Shown here: piece by piece, positions 9,805 to 19,388 of the stretch
Numbering within the stretch: position 1 is the first letter of the stretch
Layout: each line of letters starts with the position of its first letter
Assembly: GCA_019316985.1 (NCBI GenBank)
Contig: CP079215.1
Location: forward strand, 620,001-684,000
Direction of reading: 5' to 3'
Source: Paraniabella defluvii
GTDB taxonomy: Bacteria > Bacteroidota > Bacteroidia > Chitinophagales > Chitinophagaceae
Length of the DNA: 64,000 nt
Notes under the pieces: model-generated
Told to the model about the DNA's origin: nothing
Databases searched by the model: none
Seen by the model: the letters and a program-made list of their open reading frames with translations, nothing else
Made by a program: the position numbers and the translations under genes

Positions 9805-10074
9805 ATGCCATTATTCTCAGCAAACATCGTATTACATTATGCGAACAAGCAGGATTTCGTTTTGTTAGATGAAGCTTTAAGATCGAATCACTTTTTGCCG
9901 GAAAATGTGCCCGGCGGCGACCTGTCTGAAACTGCAGCCCGTGAGTCTATTACTTTGCAATATCTTAAAAAGGGCAACTTAGCTTTATTGGAAGTTATCG
10001 AACTGGTGAAAAATGCGGCGTCAAAAACGGGGAAAAAATTCTCATTTACGATTTTAAAAAACAGGAATGAATAG
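9805..10074 (+). CDS. Small cytoplasmic protein of unknown function in the cysteine operon
   Basis: About 89 residues from the ATG at 9805 (MPLFSANIVLHYANKQDFV). Longer versions from upstream ATGs are possible in the same frame, but they run into the leader-stem region and look non-coding. The protein has a beta-strand start, an acidic middle (LPENVPGGDLSETAARESIT) and a basic C-terminus (KTGKKFSFTILKNRNE). No signal peptide, no Cys and no motif that I recognise. It lies between the poly-Cys leader and cysM, 80 bases before the latter, so a role linked to cysteine or sulfur is plausible but only from context. Confidence 0.6.
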   Translation: MPLFSANIVLHYANKQDFVLLDEALRSNHFLPENVPGGDLSETAARESITLQYLKKGNLALLEVIELVKNAASKTGKKFSFTILKNRNE

Positions 10075-10154
10075 TTGAAGAAAGCTGTGTTAGGTACCTG
10101 CTTACCGGTTCGGTAAAACGCCCTTCCATCTTATATTTTAATACTACAATCAAT

Positions 10155-11033
10155 ATGTCAGATATCCTGCTACAGGTGGGCAATACTCCTATTGTGCAAC
10201 TCAAAAACATACCTGCCCACCCTGATGTGCGTATTTATTGTAAACTGGAAGGCAATAATCCCGGTGGCAGTGTAAAAGACAGGGCTGCCTATGGTATGAT
10301 AAAAGGGGCTTTGGAAAGAGGTGAGCTTCAGAAAGGGCAAAAGCTGGTAGAGCCTACCAGTGGCAATACAGGTATTGCATTAGCATTAATTAGCAGCCTT
10401 TTTGGAATAGAAATAGCGCTGGTGATGCCTGAAGATGCCACCAAAGAGCGCATTGCTGCTATGAAGGCCTTTGGCGCCAAGGTGATACTAACGCCCAAAC
10501 GCAGGGCTATGGAGGGCGCTATAGACCACGCAAACGAGCTGGTAGCTACCGGCGACTATGTAATGCTGAACCAGTTTGCCAACCCGGATAACCCGGGTAT
10601 ACACTATCAAACTACGGGTCCCGAAATTTGGAAAGACACGCTGGGACAGGTTACCCATTTTGTGTCAGCAATGGGCACTACGGGCACCATTATGGGTGTA
10701 TCTCAATACCTGAAAGAGAAAAATCCTGGTATTGTTATAGCTGGTTGTCAGCCTGCCGATAACTCACAGATTCCAGGTATCAGGAAATGGCCCAAAGCCT
10801 ACATTCCCAAAATCTTTGATGCGGCAAAAATTGACCGGATTATTGAAGTAACCGAAAAACAGGCAAAAATGTTACCAAACGCCTGGCGCGAGAAGAAGGG
10901 ATTTTTGCGGCATGAGTAGCGGGGTGCAGTTCATGCGGCCCTGGAACTGGCGCAAACTCTTGATAAAGGACTTATCGTCTGCATCATTTGCGATAAGGGC
11001 GACCGCTATTTGTCATCTGAGTTATTTGATTAA
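10155..11033 (+). CDS. cysM: Cysteine synthase (CysM/CysK type), one or two frame breaks
   Basis: PLP enzyme making cysteine from O-acetylserine and sulfide (or thiosulfate). The PLP lysine is in NPGGSVKDRAA near 42, phosphate loop EPTSGNTGI near 70, and ATPK-like helix and GTTGTIMGV motif near 175. The PGIRKWP and C-terminal CDKGDRYLSSELF fit the CysM branch. The frame slips near 10865 and near 10920: one added G in a run of four gives GGAVHAALELAQTLDKG and continues to a stop at 11031-11033. Length about 293 codons, as expected. Thirty-seven bases separate it from the serine acetyltransferase, so both are likely one operon, perhaps controlled by the leader peptide. Confidence 0.9.
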
Positions 11034-11069
11034 TATATAAATAAAATACTTTAACTTTAGAAAACTGCT

Positions 11070-11909
11070 ATGAAACCGATCATTAAAGAAATGCAATTGC
11101 ATGATACTTTAAGCACCATTCATCAGAAATACCGGGGCAATCTTCAGCCTATACCGTCGAGAAGCAGTGCGCAACGTTGGATCAGGCATTTGTTAACCCA
11201 TTTATTTCCTGTACACTCTGAAGTATTTGGCCCTCTCGACATTATGAACCTGGAGTTACAATTAAGGCAATTACTTTTACCGATAGAAAACGTACTGACT
11301 GATGTAGATAAGCTAGTTGACCGCTTTTTCAGGCGAATACCAGATATCTTTATTGAACTGCAGGAGGACGCACAAAACATACTGGCCTTCGACCCGGCCG
11401 CTCATTCTATTGAAGAAATACTGGGTGCGTATCCCGGATTTTACGCTGTGGCGGTATACCGGTTTTCCCACGAACTCTATCAATTAAAAATTCCGGTACT
11501 GCCGCGGCTTTTATCTGAATATGCGCATAGCGTTACCGGCATTGATATTAATCCCGGCGCAATAATCGGCTCTACATTTTTTATCGATCATGGCACGGGT
11601 GTGGTGATCGGCGAAACCTGCGTGATCGGCAACAATGTAAAGATATACCAGGGCGTTACCCTGGGCGCTCTAAATGTTTCCAAAACACAGGCACATATAA
11701 AACGCCACCCTACTATCGAAGATAATGTTGTAATATACTCGGGATCTACTATACTGGGAGGTAAAACCGTAATAGGACATGACTCTATTATCGGCGGTAA
11801 TGTATGGCTTACCGAAACAGTTCCTCCCTATTCACTGGTATACCACAAGAGTGAAGTGCGGGTGCGATCGAATCGCGACATTGACGAAGGGCTCAATTTT
11901 TCGATATAA
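11070..11909 (+). CDS. cysE: Serine O-acetyltransferase CysE/EpsC type
   Basis: Intact 279-residue enzyme that acetylates serine to give the substrate of cysteine synthase. The C-terminal half is a left-handed beta helix built of hexapeptide repeats (INPGAIIGSTFFIDHGTGVV and onwards), with the active-site DHGTG and the KRHPTIEDNVVIYSG loop typical of SAT. The N-terminal helical domain (1-130) is long, as in the EpsC group of Bacteroidetes. It follows cysM in the same direction. The encapsulin gene begins 77 bases downstream, with its own promoter and operator in between. Confidence 0.93.
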   Translation: MKPIIKEMQLHDTLSTIHQKYRGNLQPIPSRSSAQRWIRHLLTHLFPVHSEVFGPLDIMNLELQLRQLLLPIENVLTDVDKLVDRFFRRIPDIFIELQEDAQNILAFDPAAHSIEEILGAYPGFYAVAVYRFSHELYQLKIPVLPRLLSEYAHSVTGIDINPGAIIGSTFFIDHGTGVVIGETCVIGNNVKIYQGVTLGALNVSKTQAHIKRHPTIEDNVVIYSGSTILGGKTVIGHDSIIGGNVWLTETVPPYSLVYHKSEVRVRSNRDIDEGLNFSI

Positions 11910-11914
11910 CATCA

Positions 11915-11940
11915 ATTAGTCTATCTTTTTATAGACTAAT
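11915..11940. promoter_or_regulatory. Palindromic operator before the encapsulin gene
   Basis: ATTAGTCTAT and ATAGACTAAT are perfect 10-base arms around CTTTTT. The inner eight bases of each arm are the same as in the site at 9581-9605; the arm spacing differs by one base. It lies 12 bases upstream of the -7 element, so it covers the -33 region. The shared site suggests that one regulator controls both the cysteine-synthesis and the encapsulin transcription units. Confidence 0.75.
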
Positions 11941-11952
11941 TATTTTTTCTAA

Positions 11953-11960
11953 TATATTTG
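11953..11960 (+). promoter_or_regulatory. TAnnTTTG -7 promoter element of the encapsulin gene
   Basis: TATATTTG, perfect -7 consensus, 26 bases before the ATG at 11987. The -33 region lies inside the palindrome. Unlike the cys leader promoter, this one leaves a short 5' leader of about 20 bases. Confidence 0.65.
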
Positions 11961-11986
11961 TGCGATAACTTTTAAAAAACTAGATC

Positions 11987-12912
11987 ATGGCTGAATCAAA
12001 AACCCAACAACAAACTGCCCTTGGCGACGTAGCAGCACGGCAGCTCGCAATTGCTACCCGTACAGTACCCCAAATGGTTACCATTTCACCCCGCTGGTTA
12101 ACCCGCCTGCTGAACTGGGTACCGGTGGAGTCTGGGGTATACCGGCTCAACAAAGTAAAAAATGCGACGCAGATAGAAGTAGACTGTTCTTCACGCGACG
12201 AGAAAATTTTACCACAGACTTTTGTTGACTATGTTGAGAATCCCAGGGAGTATAACCTGGCAGCAGTACAAACCATTGTAGATGTACATACGAGGGTTTC
12301 TGATTTATATAGCAAACCCTACAACCAGATCTCTGAACAGTTAAGGCTGGCCATCGAAACCATTAAAGAAAGACAGGAAAGCGAACTGATCAATAATGCC
12401 AACTATGGCTTATTGCATAGCGTACCCGGTGAGCAAAGAGTTAAAACACGCACCGGCGCACCAACCCCGACGACCTAGATGAATTAATTGCCAAAGTATG
12501 GAAAGAACCCGGATTTTTCCTGCTTCACCCATTGGCTATTGCTGCCTTTGGAAGGGAATGTACCCGCCGTGGGGTTCCGCCTCCTACTATTTCTCTTTTT
12601 GGCTCTCAATTTATTACCTGGAGAGGCATTCCATTGATCCCTTCTGATAAAGTGCCGATAGTAAAAGGAAAAACCAAGGTCATTCTGTTACGTACCGGTG
12701 AAAGCCGCCAGGGTGTGGTAGGCCTTTTTCAACCGGGCCTGCAGGGAGAACAGACACCAGGACTATCCGTACGTTTTATGGGTATTAACGAAAAGGCTAT
12801 TGCATCTTACCTGGTTTCATTGTACTGTTCATTGGCAGTATTAGTAGACGATGCGATTGCCGTATTAGATGACGTTGAAATAGGAAATTATCATGAGTAC
12901 AAATACCAGTAA
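11987..12912 (+). CDS. srpI: Family 2A encapsulin shell protein (SrpI/MMPI-like), one frame break
   Basis: Shell protein of a sulfur-related nanocompartment. Family 2A members have an extended N-terminal arm and an HK97-like fold of about 310 residues; this reads about 308. Recognisable segments are LGDVAARQLAIATRTVPQM, ISPRWLTRLLNWVPVE, the GVYRLNK beta strand, FLLHPLAIAAFGRECTRRG, and the C-terminal RFMGINEKAIASYLVSLYCS. The frame breaks near 12470, where one more C in a run of four turns PTPTT-stop into PTPDDLDELIAKVW. The gene overlaps the start of the next gene by 20 bases, which is a cysteine desulfurase with an unstructured N-terminus, the established cargo of family 2A shells. Upstream operator suggests sulfur- or cysteine-dependent expression. 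Confidence 0.9.
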
Positions 12913-14857
12913 TCTTCCGGATGTGCAAGAGTTGCAACGTATCGCCAACCAACTCTTTAAAGCATTACCGGAAGAAGCTCCTAAAGAAATATCCCTGGAC
13001 CCTTATAAGCATCCGCGTGCTGCAGCCCTTGCACAATCTGTAAGCGGCGGGGGCAACCCTGCCATTGGGCTTCTTTTCGAATGGCCTGGCTCCACAGGAG
13101 ATAACCCAGCCCACCGCATCACCGGTATCTCCTGCGGGAGTACTAGCCACCCCGCCGTCGTTGGCTGGTGCAGGCATTTCAACTCCTGGGGTACCGGGTG
13201 TCAACCAGGACCATTTCAAGCCCGGTTTCAATCTGGCTGGGATAGATTATACACCGGGCAACAGCTCTTACATCCAGGATCATAACGATAAAAAGGCGTT
13301 TCATAATGGCCAGGTACCTGCTTCTGTGGCGGGCAGCGGGGCTTCTCCCTCGTACACCCATCAACAGAATAATTTCGACCTGAAAGAGCCTGTTACCAGC
13401 TTCCCGGACGCAAGCATTGATAAACCTACGGCGCACACCGATCCATTTGCCTTATCTTTTATTGATGAACAACCTTATTGGTCAGACATCAGCGCTATAC
13501 TGGGAACGCTCAATAACAACATCCTACCAGATACATTGCTACAGCCTTCACAACACCCGATTGAGCAGGCAGGGCCTTCTTTTTATTTTTTGCAACACAG
13601 TCCACACCCATTCAACAGTCTACCCCGGGAGCATTCCATCACACTTTTGACGCTTACAAAATCAAAAAGATTTTGATACTGAACGAAAAGGTCAACGGCA
13701 AAAACCTGGTTTGGCTGGACAATGCAGCTACCACGCAAAAGCCGCAGTCTGTAATTGACCGGATCAGCTATTTTTACCAGCACGAAAATTCTAACATTCA
13801 TCGCGCAGCGCATGAGCTGGCAGCGCGTGCTACCGATGCCTATGAAGCGGCAAGAAAAAAAGTGCAACAATTTCTGGGTGCCGGGTCTGTTAACGAAATC
13901 ATTTTCGTTCGTGGCGCTACGGAGGGCATTAATCTTGTTGCTCAAAGCTGGGGCGCGCAGCATTTAAAGAGTGGTGATGAAATTATCGTCAGCAATCTGG
14001 AGCATCATGCCAATATCGTTCCCTGGAAAAGATTGGCAGATAAAAGGGGACTTACCTTAAAAGTTATTCCGGTTGATGATGACGGGCAGATACTCCTTGA
14101 TGAATATGCCAAATTATTGACATCCCGTACACGACTGGTAGCATTCACACAGGTATCCAACGCTTTAGGAACCATTACCCCGGCAGAACAGATCATAGCA
14201 TTAGCGCACAATGCCGGGGCAAAGGTTCTGGTTGACGGAGCACAGTCTGTATCCCACATGCCTGTAAATGTACAGGCACTGGACGCCGATTGGTTTGTGT
14301 TCTCAGGCCATAAGGTTTTTGGGCCAACCGGTATTGGCGTAGTATACGGCAAAGAAGACATTTTAAATGAAACGGAACCCTGGCAAGGTGGTGGCAATAT
14401 GATCCAGGACGTTACATTTGAAGAGATCAGGTATCACAAAGCACCTAACCGTTTTGAAGCCGGCACAGGCAATATTGCGGATGCCGTTGGTCTCGGCGCA
14501 GCTATCGATTATGTAACACAACTGGGCATGACCAATATAGGCGCCTATGAACATGCATTGCTGGAATATGCAACGCATCAGTTAAAGCAGGTGCCTGGTG
14601 TGCGGCTCATTGGTACAGCAGCTAACAAGGCCAGCGTATTATCCTTTATATTAAAGGGTTACTCCAACGATGATGTAGGCAAGGCCTTAAACCAGGAAGG
14701 CATAGCTGTAAGAACCGGGCATCATTGTGCGCAGCCTATTTTACGCAGAATGAGAGTAGAAACTACCGTGAGACCGTCATTGGCATTTTATAATACCTGC
14801 GAAGATGTAGACCGGCTTGTTGCAGTAGTAAGCCGCTTAGCCTCATCTCAATATTGA
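12893..14857 (+). CDS. Encapsulin cargo: SufS-like cysteine desulfurase with long disordered N-terminal domain
   Basis: Residues about 1-255 are Pro/Gly/Ser-rich and low in structure (PTASPVSPAGVLATPPSL and similar), with short ordered islands. This matches the encapsulation domain of family 2A cargo. The rest (about 400 residues) is a group II cysteine desulfurase: start LVWLDNAATTQKPQ, PLP lysine in SGHKVFGPTGIG, catalytic Cys in RTGHHCAQP. It takes sulfur from cysteine, and in family 2A systems the released sulfur is stored as elemental sulfur inside the shell. The start at 12893 (MSTNTSNLPDVQEL) lies inside the end of the shell gene, suggesting translational coupling. Frame slips occur near 13070 (G runs) and between 13560 and 13670; the disordered part is otherwise continuous. 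About 654 codons in total. Confidence 0.88.
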
Positions 14858-14886
14858 TTTTACTGTTTATTGTTGTTTTACATGAG

Positions 14887-14908
14887 AAGGGCCGTTTTAC
14901 GGCCTTTT
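14887..14908 (+). terminator. Rho-independent-like terminator after the desulfurase gene
   Basis: GGCCG-TTTTA-CGGCC, extended by A-T pairs, followed by TTTT. It lies 30 bases after the desulfurase stop and closes the encapsulin transcription unit. Confidence 0.65.
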
Positions 14909-14982
14909 GCTATTAAAAAAACCGCGGGTATATCAGCATGCTAACGCTTCCGGGTTTCACAAACGTATTGAAGTTATTACAG

Positions 14983-15420
14983 TTACAGAACCTGGTCAGA
15001 CAATAACTTTCCATGTTCTGTAAATAACACTTTATGTTTCTCTTTCGACCTGGTTAATCTCATTTTATAAAAAACACTACGCCCCTCTTGCAGGCGTTCT
15101 ACACTGGAAGGCGTAAAACCATCAAACGACTTTTTGATTGACCATTTTACAGCACCGGGTAATTGGTCCTTATCAAAATCCTGCTTCCATCGTTTTAATT
15201 TCCCGCTGTAATCCATCCATACCTCATATTTCTGCCTGTTGATCTCAAACTCCGCTTTGTAATGTTCTTTTTCAAGTTCCCATACAACATCAGTAGCTTT
15301 AGGAAATTTTAGCTGCAACGTATTGATAATAATGGATGGAACATTTCGGGATTGTACCTCCTGACCATATAAAAGATGTCCTGTAACCTGGAACAGCAAT
15401 ACTATAATAATTGTCTTCAA
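14983..15420 (-). CDS. Secreted PepSY-like protein
   Basis: Intact 145-residue protein with a signal peptide (MKTIIIVLLFQVTGHLLYGQ). The body repeats a beta-alpha pattern: LKFPKATDVVWELEKEHYKAEFEI and a second copy with VKWSIKKSFDGF, VFYKMRLTRSKEKHKVLF. This is the PepSY-like (beta-lactamase-inhibitor-like) periplasmic fold common in Bacteroidetes. It lies downstream of, and on the same strand as, a two-component pair and may be its target or accessory. Function unknown. Confidence 0.75.
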   Translation of the reverse strand: MKTIIIVLLFQVTGHLLYGQEVQSRNVPSIIINTLQLKFPKATDVVWELEKEHYKAEFEINRQKYEVWMDYSGKLKRWKQDFDKDQLPGAVKWSIKKSFDGFTPSSVERLQEGRSVFYKMRLTRSKEKHKVLFTEHGKLLSDQVL

Positions 15421-15479
15421 CAGCCTTTTGTTTACGGTGTAAAGTAAAAAAATAAAACAGGAAAGATTCAGGAATATAC

Positions 15480-16769
15480 CTAACCCCGATCGGCCCTGCC
15501 CATGGTATTTGATAGTATTATAAATTTATGTTTACTATTATGGAATTCATAGTTAACAGATAAAGCGTATAAAGCGGTAATTGCTTTAACAATAGCAAGC
15601 CCAAGCCCGGTAGAGCTGCTTTGGGAGATCGCTTGTAAAACCGGTCAAACATTTTCTCCTCGTCTAATGGCTCAGGATTTCCGCTATTCTCGATACTAAA
15701 CCAGGAGCCGGCTATCGTCACTGTGACCACACCTCCGGCCGTATTATGCACAATAGCGTTCTTTAGTAAATTCATTACCAATATCTCAGCCAGGTCGCCG
15801 TTCATTATACTTTCGAAATCGCCTTCTTCGTTCAACTCTACTTTTACTTCCCTGAAGTGCAGCATATCGGAAAAGTCGCGGGTCAGCTTTTGGAACACCT
15901 CACTGAACCGCACCGTTTGCTCCTCAACAAATTGCTGGTTCTCTATTCTCGATAACAGCAATAATGCTTTATTCAAACGTTTCAAACTTTCTAAGGCCTG
16001 TATTACCTCTCCTACCGTTTCTGCATCTTCATTAGTCAATTCGCCTCTTTCAGCCAGCAGTTCGAGTTTATTAATGCTGATGGCCAGGGGTGTTTGCAGC
16101 TCGTGAGACGCATTTTCATTGAATTGTTTCTGGCTTAAATAAGTGTCTGAATTTCTTTGCAGCAGAGACTGTAACGAATCATTCAGCTCCTGAACTCTTT
16201 TACAGAGGTGCGGGCAGACTTAAACAAAGGTGTATTACCCAACCTGAAATTCCTTAACTGGGCCAGGAGGTAATGAAACGGTTTCCAGATCTTCTTTAAC
16301 ACCAGATTATTAACCACTAATATACTTGCAAGCATCACTCCGTACAAAGCTACCAGTGCTAAAAACAACTTTCTAATCAGATCGGCTTTGTTGATCACTG
16401 CTGATATGATCTTTAATTCGTAATACTTTTCGTTCGCAACAAAAGCCGTAGTTAATAAACGCACCGGTTTATGCTGCTCTAAACGCTCCTGGTAAATCAA
16501 CGTATCTTTGTAAGTGTCCAACACCTGCATAGCCTGTGTTGCAGGTATTTCTTTATGCTGTAATTCTTATCGCTAAATGCATCGCTGTTCAGCATAGCTG
16601 TATCGCCCTGGGCACGGTGCACGATAAACATTTTATAATTGGTAAGGCCATCATCTATCGTATCTTTTACCTCCTGCAACATAAAAAAGTAAAATACAAC
16701 GGCCCAGATCCCCAGCACCCCTAAGAGGGAAACAGACAGGTATAATAAGGTGTGGTTGAGCAATTTCAT
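15480..16769 (-). CDS. Membrane sensor histidine kinase, three frame breaks
   Basis: Partner of the adjacent response regulator, overlapping it by four bases (ATGA). It has a first membrane segment at about 9-31, a periplasmic domain of about 100 residues, a second membrane segment (LVALYGVMLASILVV), a HAMP-like stretch, then HisKA with the phospho-acceptor His in ENASHELQTPLA, an N box (MNLLKNAIVHN) and a G box (GLGLAIVKAI). The frame breaks near 16545, near 16190 and near 15620. Reading through the last one extends the gene to a stop at 15480-15482. About 430 codons, normal for the class. Signal not known. Confidence 0.85.
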
Positions 16770-17443
16770 ATTACCTGCATCTTATAGCCAATACCGTACA
16801 CGGCCCTTATTTCGAGACCGCTGTCATGCTCATTCAACTTCTTTCGGAGGTTTTTAATCTGCGAATACAGAAACTCATAATCATTGGCTTCATCAGCATA
16901 AGCTCCCCAAACGTGCTCCGCGAGCGCTGTTTTCAGCACCAGGCGGTTATGATTCAGCATAAAATAGGTAAGCACATCCAGTTCTTTCCTGTTAAAGGCT
17001 ACCGGCCCTTCCTTGATACTTACGGTTCTTTCATCAAGATCCAGCTTAACATTTCCCAACTCGAGTATATTCTTCCCGCTAAAAGCCTTCCTGCGTAATA
17101 CCGAACGTATCCGTGCATTTAGCTCTGCCATATGAAAAGGTTTGGTAAGGTAATCATCAGCTCCCAGGTTTAGTCCCTGTACTTTATCATCCAGCGAATC
17201 CTTGGCGGAAATAATGATCACATTATCCATCTTACGCATAGCCTTTAATTCTTTTAAAATATCCATCCCATTACCGTCCGGCAACATGATATCGAGCAGG
17301 ATGCAGCTATAATCATAAGCGATGATTTTGCGCATGGCAGTGGCAAAGTCAGACGCTTCTTCTACGAGAAAATGCTCTTTTTCCAACGACTGCCTGATGA
17401 CACCCAGCAACTCCGTCTCATCTTCTATCACCAATATTTTCAT
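16766..17443 (-). CDS. OmpR-family response regulator
   Basis: Intact 225-residue regulator: receiver domain with phospho-acceptor Asp in DYSCILLDIMLPDGNG (about 51), conserved Lys in YLTKPF, then a winged-helix OmpR/PhoB DNA-binding domain (about 125-225) ending in GIEIRAVYGIGYKM-like sequence. It starts the operon with the histidine kinase and possibly the PepSY-like gene. Confidence 0.9.
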   Translation of the reverse strand: MKILVIEDETELLGVIRQSLEKEHFLVEEASDFATAMRKIIAYDYSCILLDIMLPDGNGMDILKELKAMRKMDNVIIISAKDSLDDKVQGLNLGADDYLTKPFHMAELNARIRSVLRRKAFSGKNILELGNVKLDLDERTVSIKEGPVAFNRKELDVLTYFMLNHNRLVLKTALAEHVWGAYADEANDYEFLYSQIKNLRKKLNEHDSGLEIRAVYGIGYKMQVI

Positions 17444-17598
17444 GCTTACAATAATAGCTATTAAAACCGTAAAAAAACAGGAACAGGTAACAGCGCAAAG
17501 CTACTACATCTATCAGCTTTAAAGGCCCGCGTCGTTGATTTCATTTACGTGCAATACAGGCCTATAGGTAAGTGGCGGTATGTAATATTATTTACGGC

Positions 17599-19002
17599 TT
17601 AATGTTTATCTGCAGGGTGATCTCTTACCAACTGTTTTTCCAAGGCTTCCAGCGAAACACCCTTGGTTTCCGGCACTTGGAAAGCACCCATATCAGCTGC
17701 AGCAAAATCATAAAAGCAAAAAATGCAAATATTGGCCAGGGATTATCTTTAAAAATGCCATTATCAGCATCGAGGAATACAGGAGTAATGAAAGTAATAA
17801 TGGCGGCAAATACCCAATGCACGCTGGCGCCAAATGATTGTCCGAGCGCACGTATACGGTTGGGAAATATCTCTGAAATAAATACCCAAATTACGGCGCC
17901 CTGCCCGATAGCATGTGAGGCAATAAACAACAATAAGAAGGATAATAAAAAAGTGGGCGAAGCATGCGTATAAAACGCATAAGCTACCATACCGAGGCTT
18001 ACAATATAGCCTATAGAGCCCCATACCAGCAGGGCCTTCCGGCCAGCACGATCTATGAGATACAGCCCCACAAAAGTGAACACCAGGTTAGTGCCGCCAA
18101 TGGCAATGGAGTTCAGCAAAGAATCTTTAGCGGCCAGCCCTGCTCTTTCCAATATTTCGGGAGCATAGTATAAAATAAAATTGATGCCTGACCATTGATT
18201 GAAGAATGCTATAAAAAAGCCAGCCAGAGAATGCGGTTATAACGGGCACTGAAAAAGAAGTTTTGCTTTTAAGAGATTCTTCCCGGGCAGCCAGCCTGAT
18301 GGCATCAATTTCCTCTTCTGCATTTTGTATGCCCAGTATTTGCAAAACCTTACGGGCCCCTGCGTCGTCGTTTTTCAGAGCTACCAGCCAGCGCGGACTT
18401 TCAGGAATACCAAACACCAGCAAAGTATAAATCAATGAAGGCACAGCCATTACTCCCAGCATCCAGCGCCAATCATTGTTCCCGTCCACACCTTTTAAAA
18501 AATAGTTAGACAGGAAGGCGATCAATATACCGAACACAATATTGAACTGGTACATGGCGCCTAATCTTCCCCGGGTTTGCGGCGTAGATATTTCAGAAAT
18601 ATAAGTAGGCGCTGCTACAGAAGATATACCAATGCCCAACCCTCCCATAAAACGGAAAAAGGAAAACGTGTAAGGATCTTGAGCCAGTGCTGAACCTATA
18701 GATGACACGGTGAAAAATATACCGATCCACAGCAATACGTTTTTACGTCCGTACTTTTCGGTTGGTCCACCTCCAAAGATGGCTCCTACTACGGTTCCCC
18801 ACAAAGCCATCGACATAATAAAAAAGCCATGAAACAAAGGAGAAGTTTGCCAGAGCTCTCTTATAGGTAGATTGGCCCCGGATATCACCACGGTATCAAA
18901 ACCAAATATAAATCCGGCTAAAGCTGCAATAATGGAGATTCCCAATAGGTTTTTTCCACCTTTTGCTGTAGTGTTTAAAGCATCATCACCTGCTTGTATC
19001 AT
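17599..19002 (-). CDS. Sugar porter MFS transporter (XylE-type), two frame breaks
   Basis: Twelve-helix proton-linked sugar transporter of the sugar porter family. Family motifs are present: GFIFGFDTVVISGA in the first helix, the EKYGRKN loop, FRFMGGLGIGISSVAAPTYISEI, IPESPRWL between the two halves, and DRAGRKA in the second half. The frame breaks near 18200 and near 17690; restored, the protein ends VSLEALEKQL...KH with a stop at 17599-17601, giving the usual PETKG/SLE C-terminal signature. About 467 codons. Substrate likely a monosaccharide such as xylose or glucose. Upstream there is a strong palindrome. Confidence 0.85.
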
Positions 19003-19388
19003 CTTGTTTAGTATTTATTTATGAACGGCTCAGGTTCGGGCAACCATACATATGGCTATGGTTAAGTAGTTTTGAAGTTACTGGAATTATTTTATCCGGC
19101 CGTCATTTTTATCGGGAAGGCATAATCGTCGCAGCATCATTGTTTCAAGGCAACAGATTCGAAACGGATATCCGGGATATTTCCCGGAAAACCTTCATTT
19201 CAAAAGTAGTTATGCCGGTTTAGTAATACAAAGCTCTACTATTAAAAAAGTAGGCGATGTTTATCTAAGTACTATAAGAATTGATCCCACTCCCTTGAGC
19301 TTATGGAATATGCAAAATATTATACTAAACGATGTAATGACAGAGAAAGAAATAAGCAGCTCTTTCGGGCTAAATGATCAAATCTGGC
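19003..19388. other. Intergenic region between the sugar porter and an unknown secreted-protein gene
   Basis: No gene supported here. It contains a palindrome near 19171-19188. A plus-strand frame is open from about 19067 to 19457 but has no early start codon and runs antisense into the next gene, so I do not call it. Confidence 0.5.
19171..19188. promoter_or_regulatory. Palindrome upstream of the sugar porter
   Basis: TCCGGGA-TATT-TCCCGGA, perfect seven-base arms, next to a second small palindrome (CGGATATCCG, 19165-19174). It is 169 bases upstream of the transporter ATG and is not followed by a U-run on either strand, so an operator is more likely than a terminator. Confidence 0.4.

Noticed and set aside
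10102-10116. TTACCG-GTT-CGGTAA inverted repeat before cysM
   Set aside because: Short, with no T-run and no match to the other operators; could be chance.
17487-17521. Weak AAAGCT/AGCTTT hairpin between the response regulator and the sugar porter
   Set aside because: Only six pairs with a long loop, not convincing as a terminator or operator.
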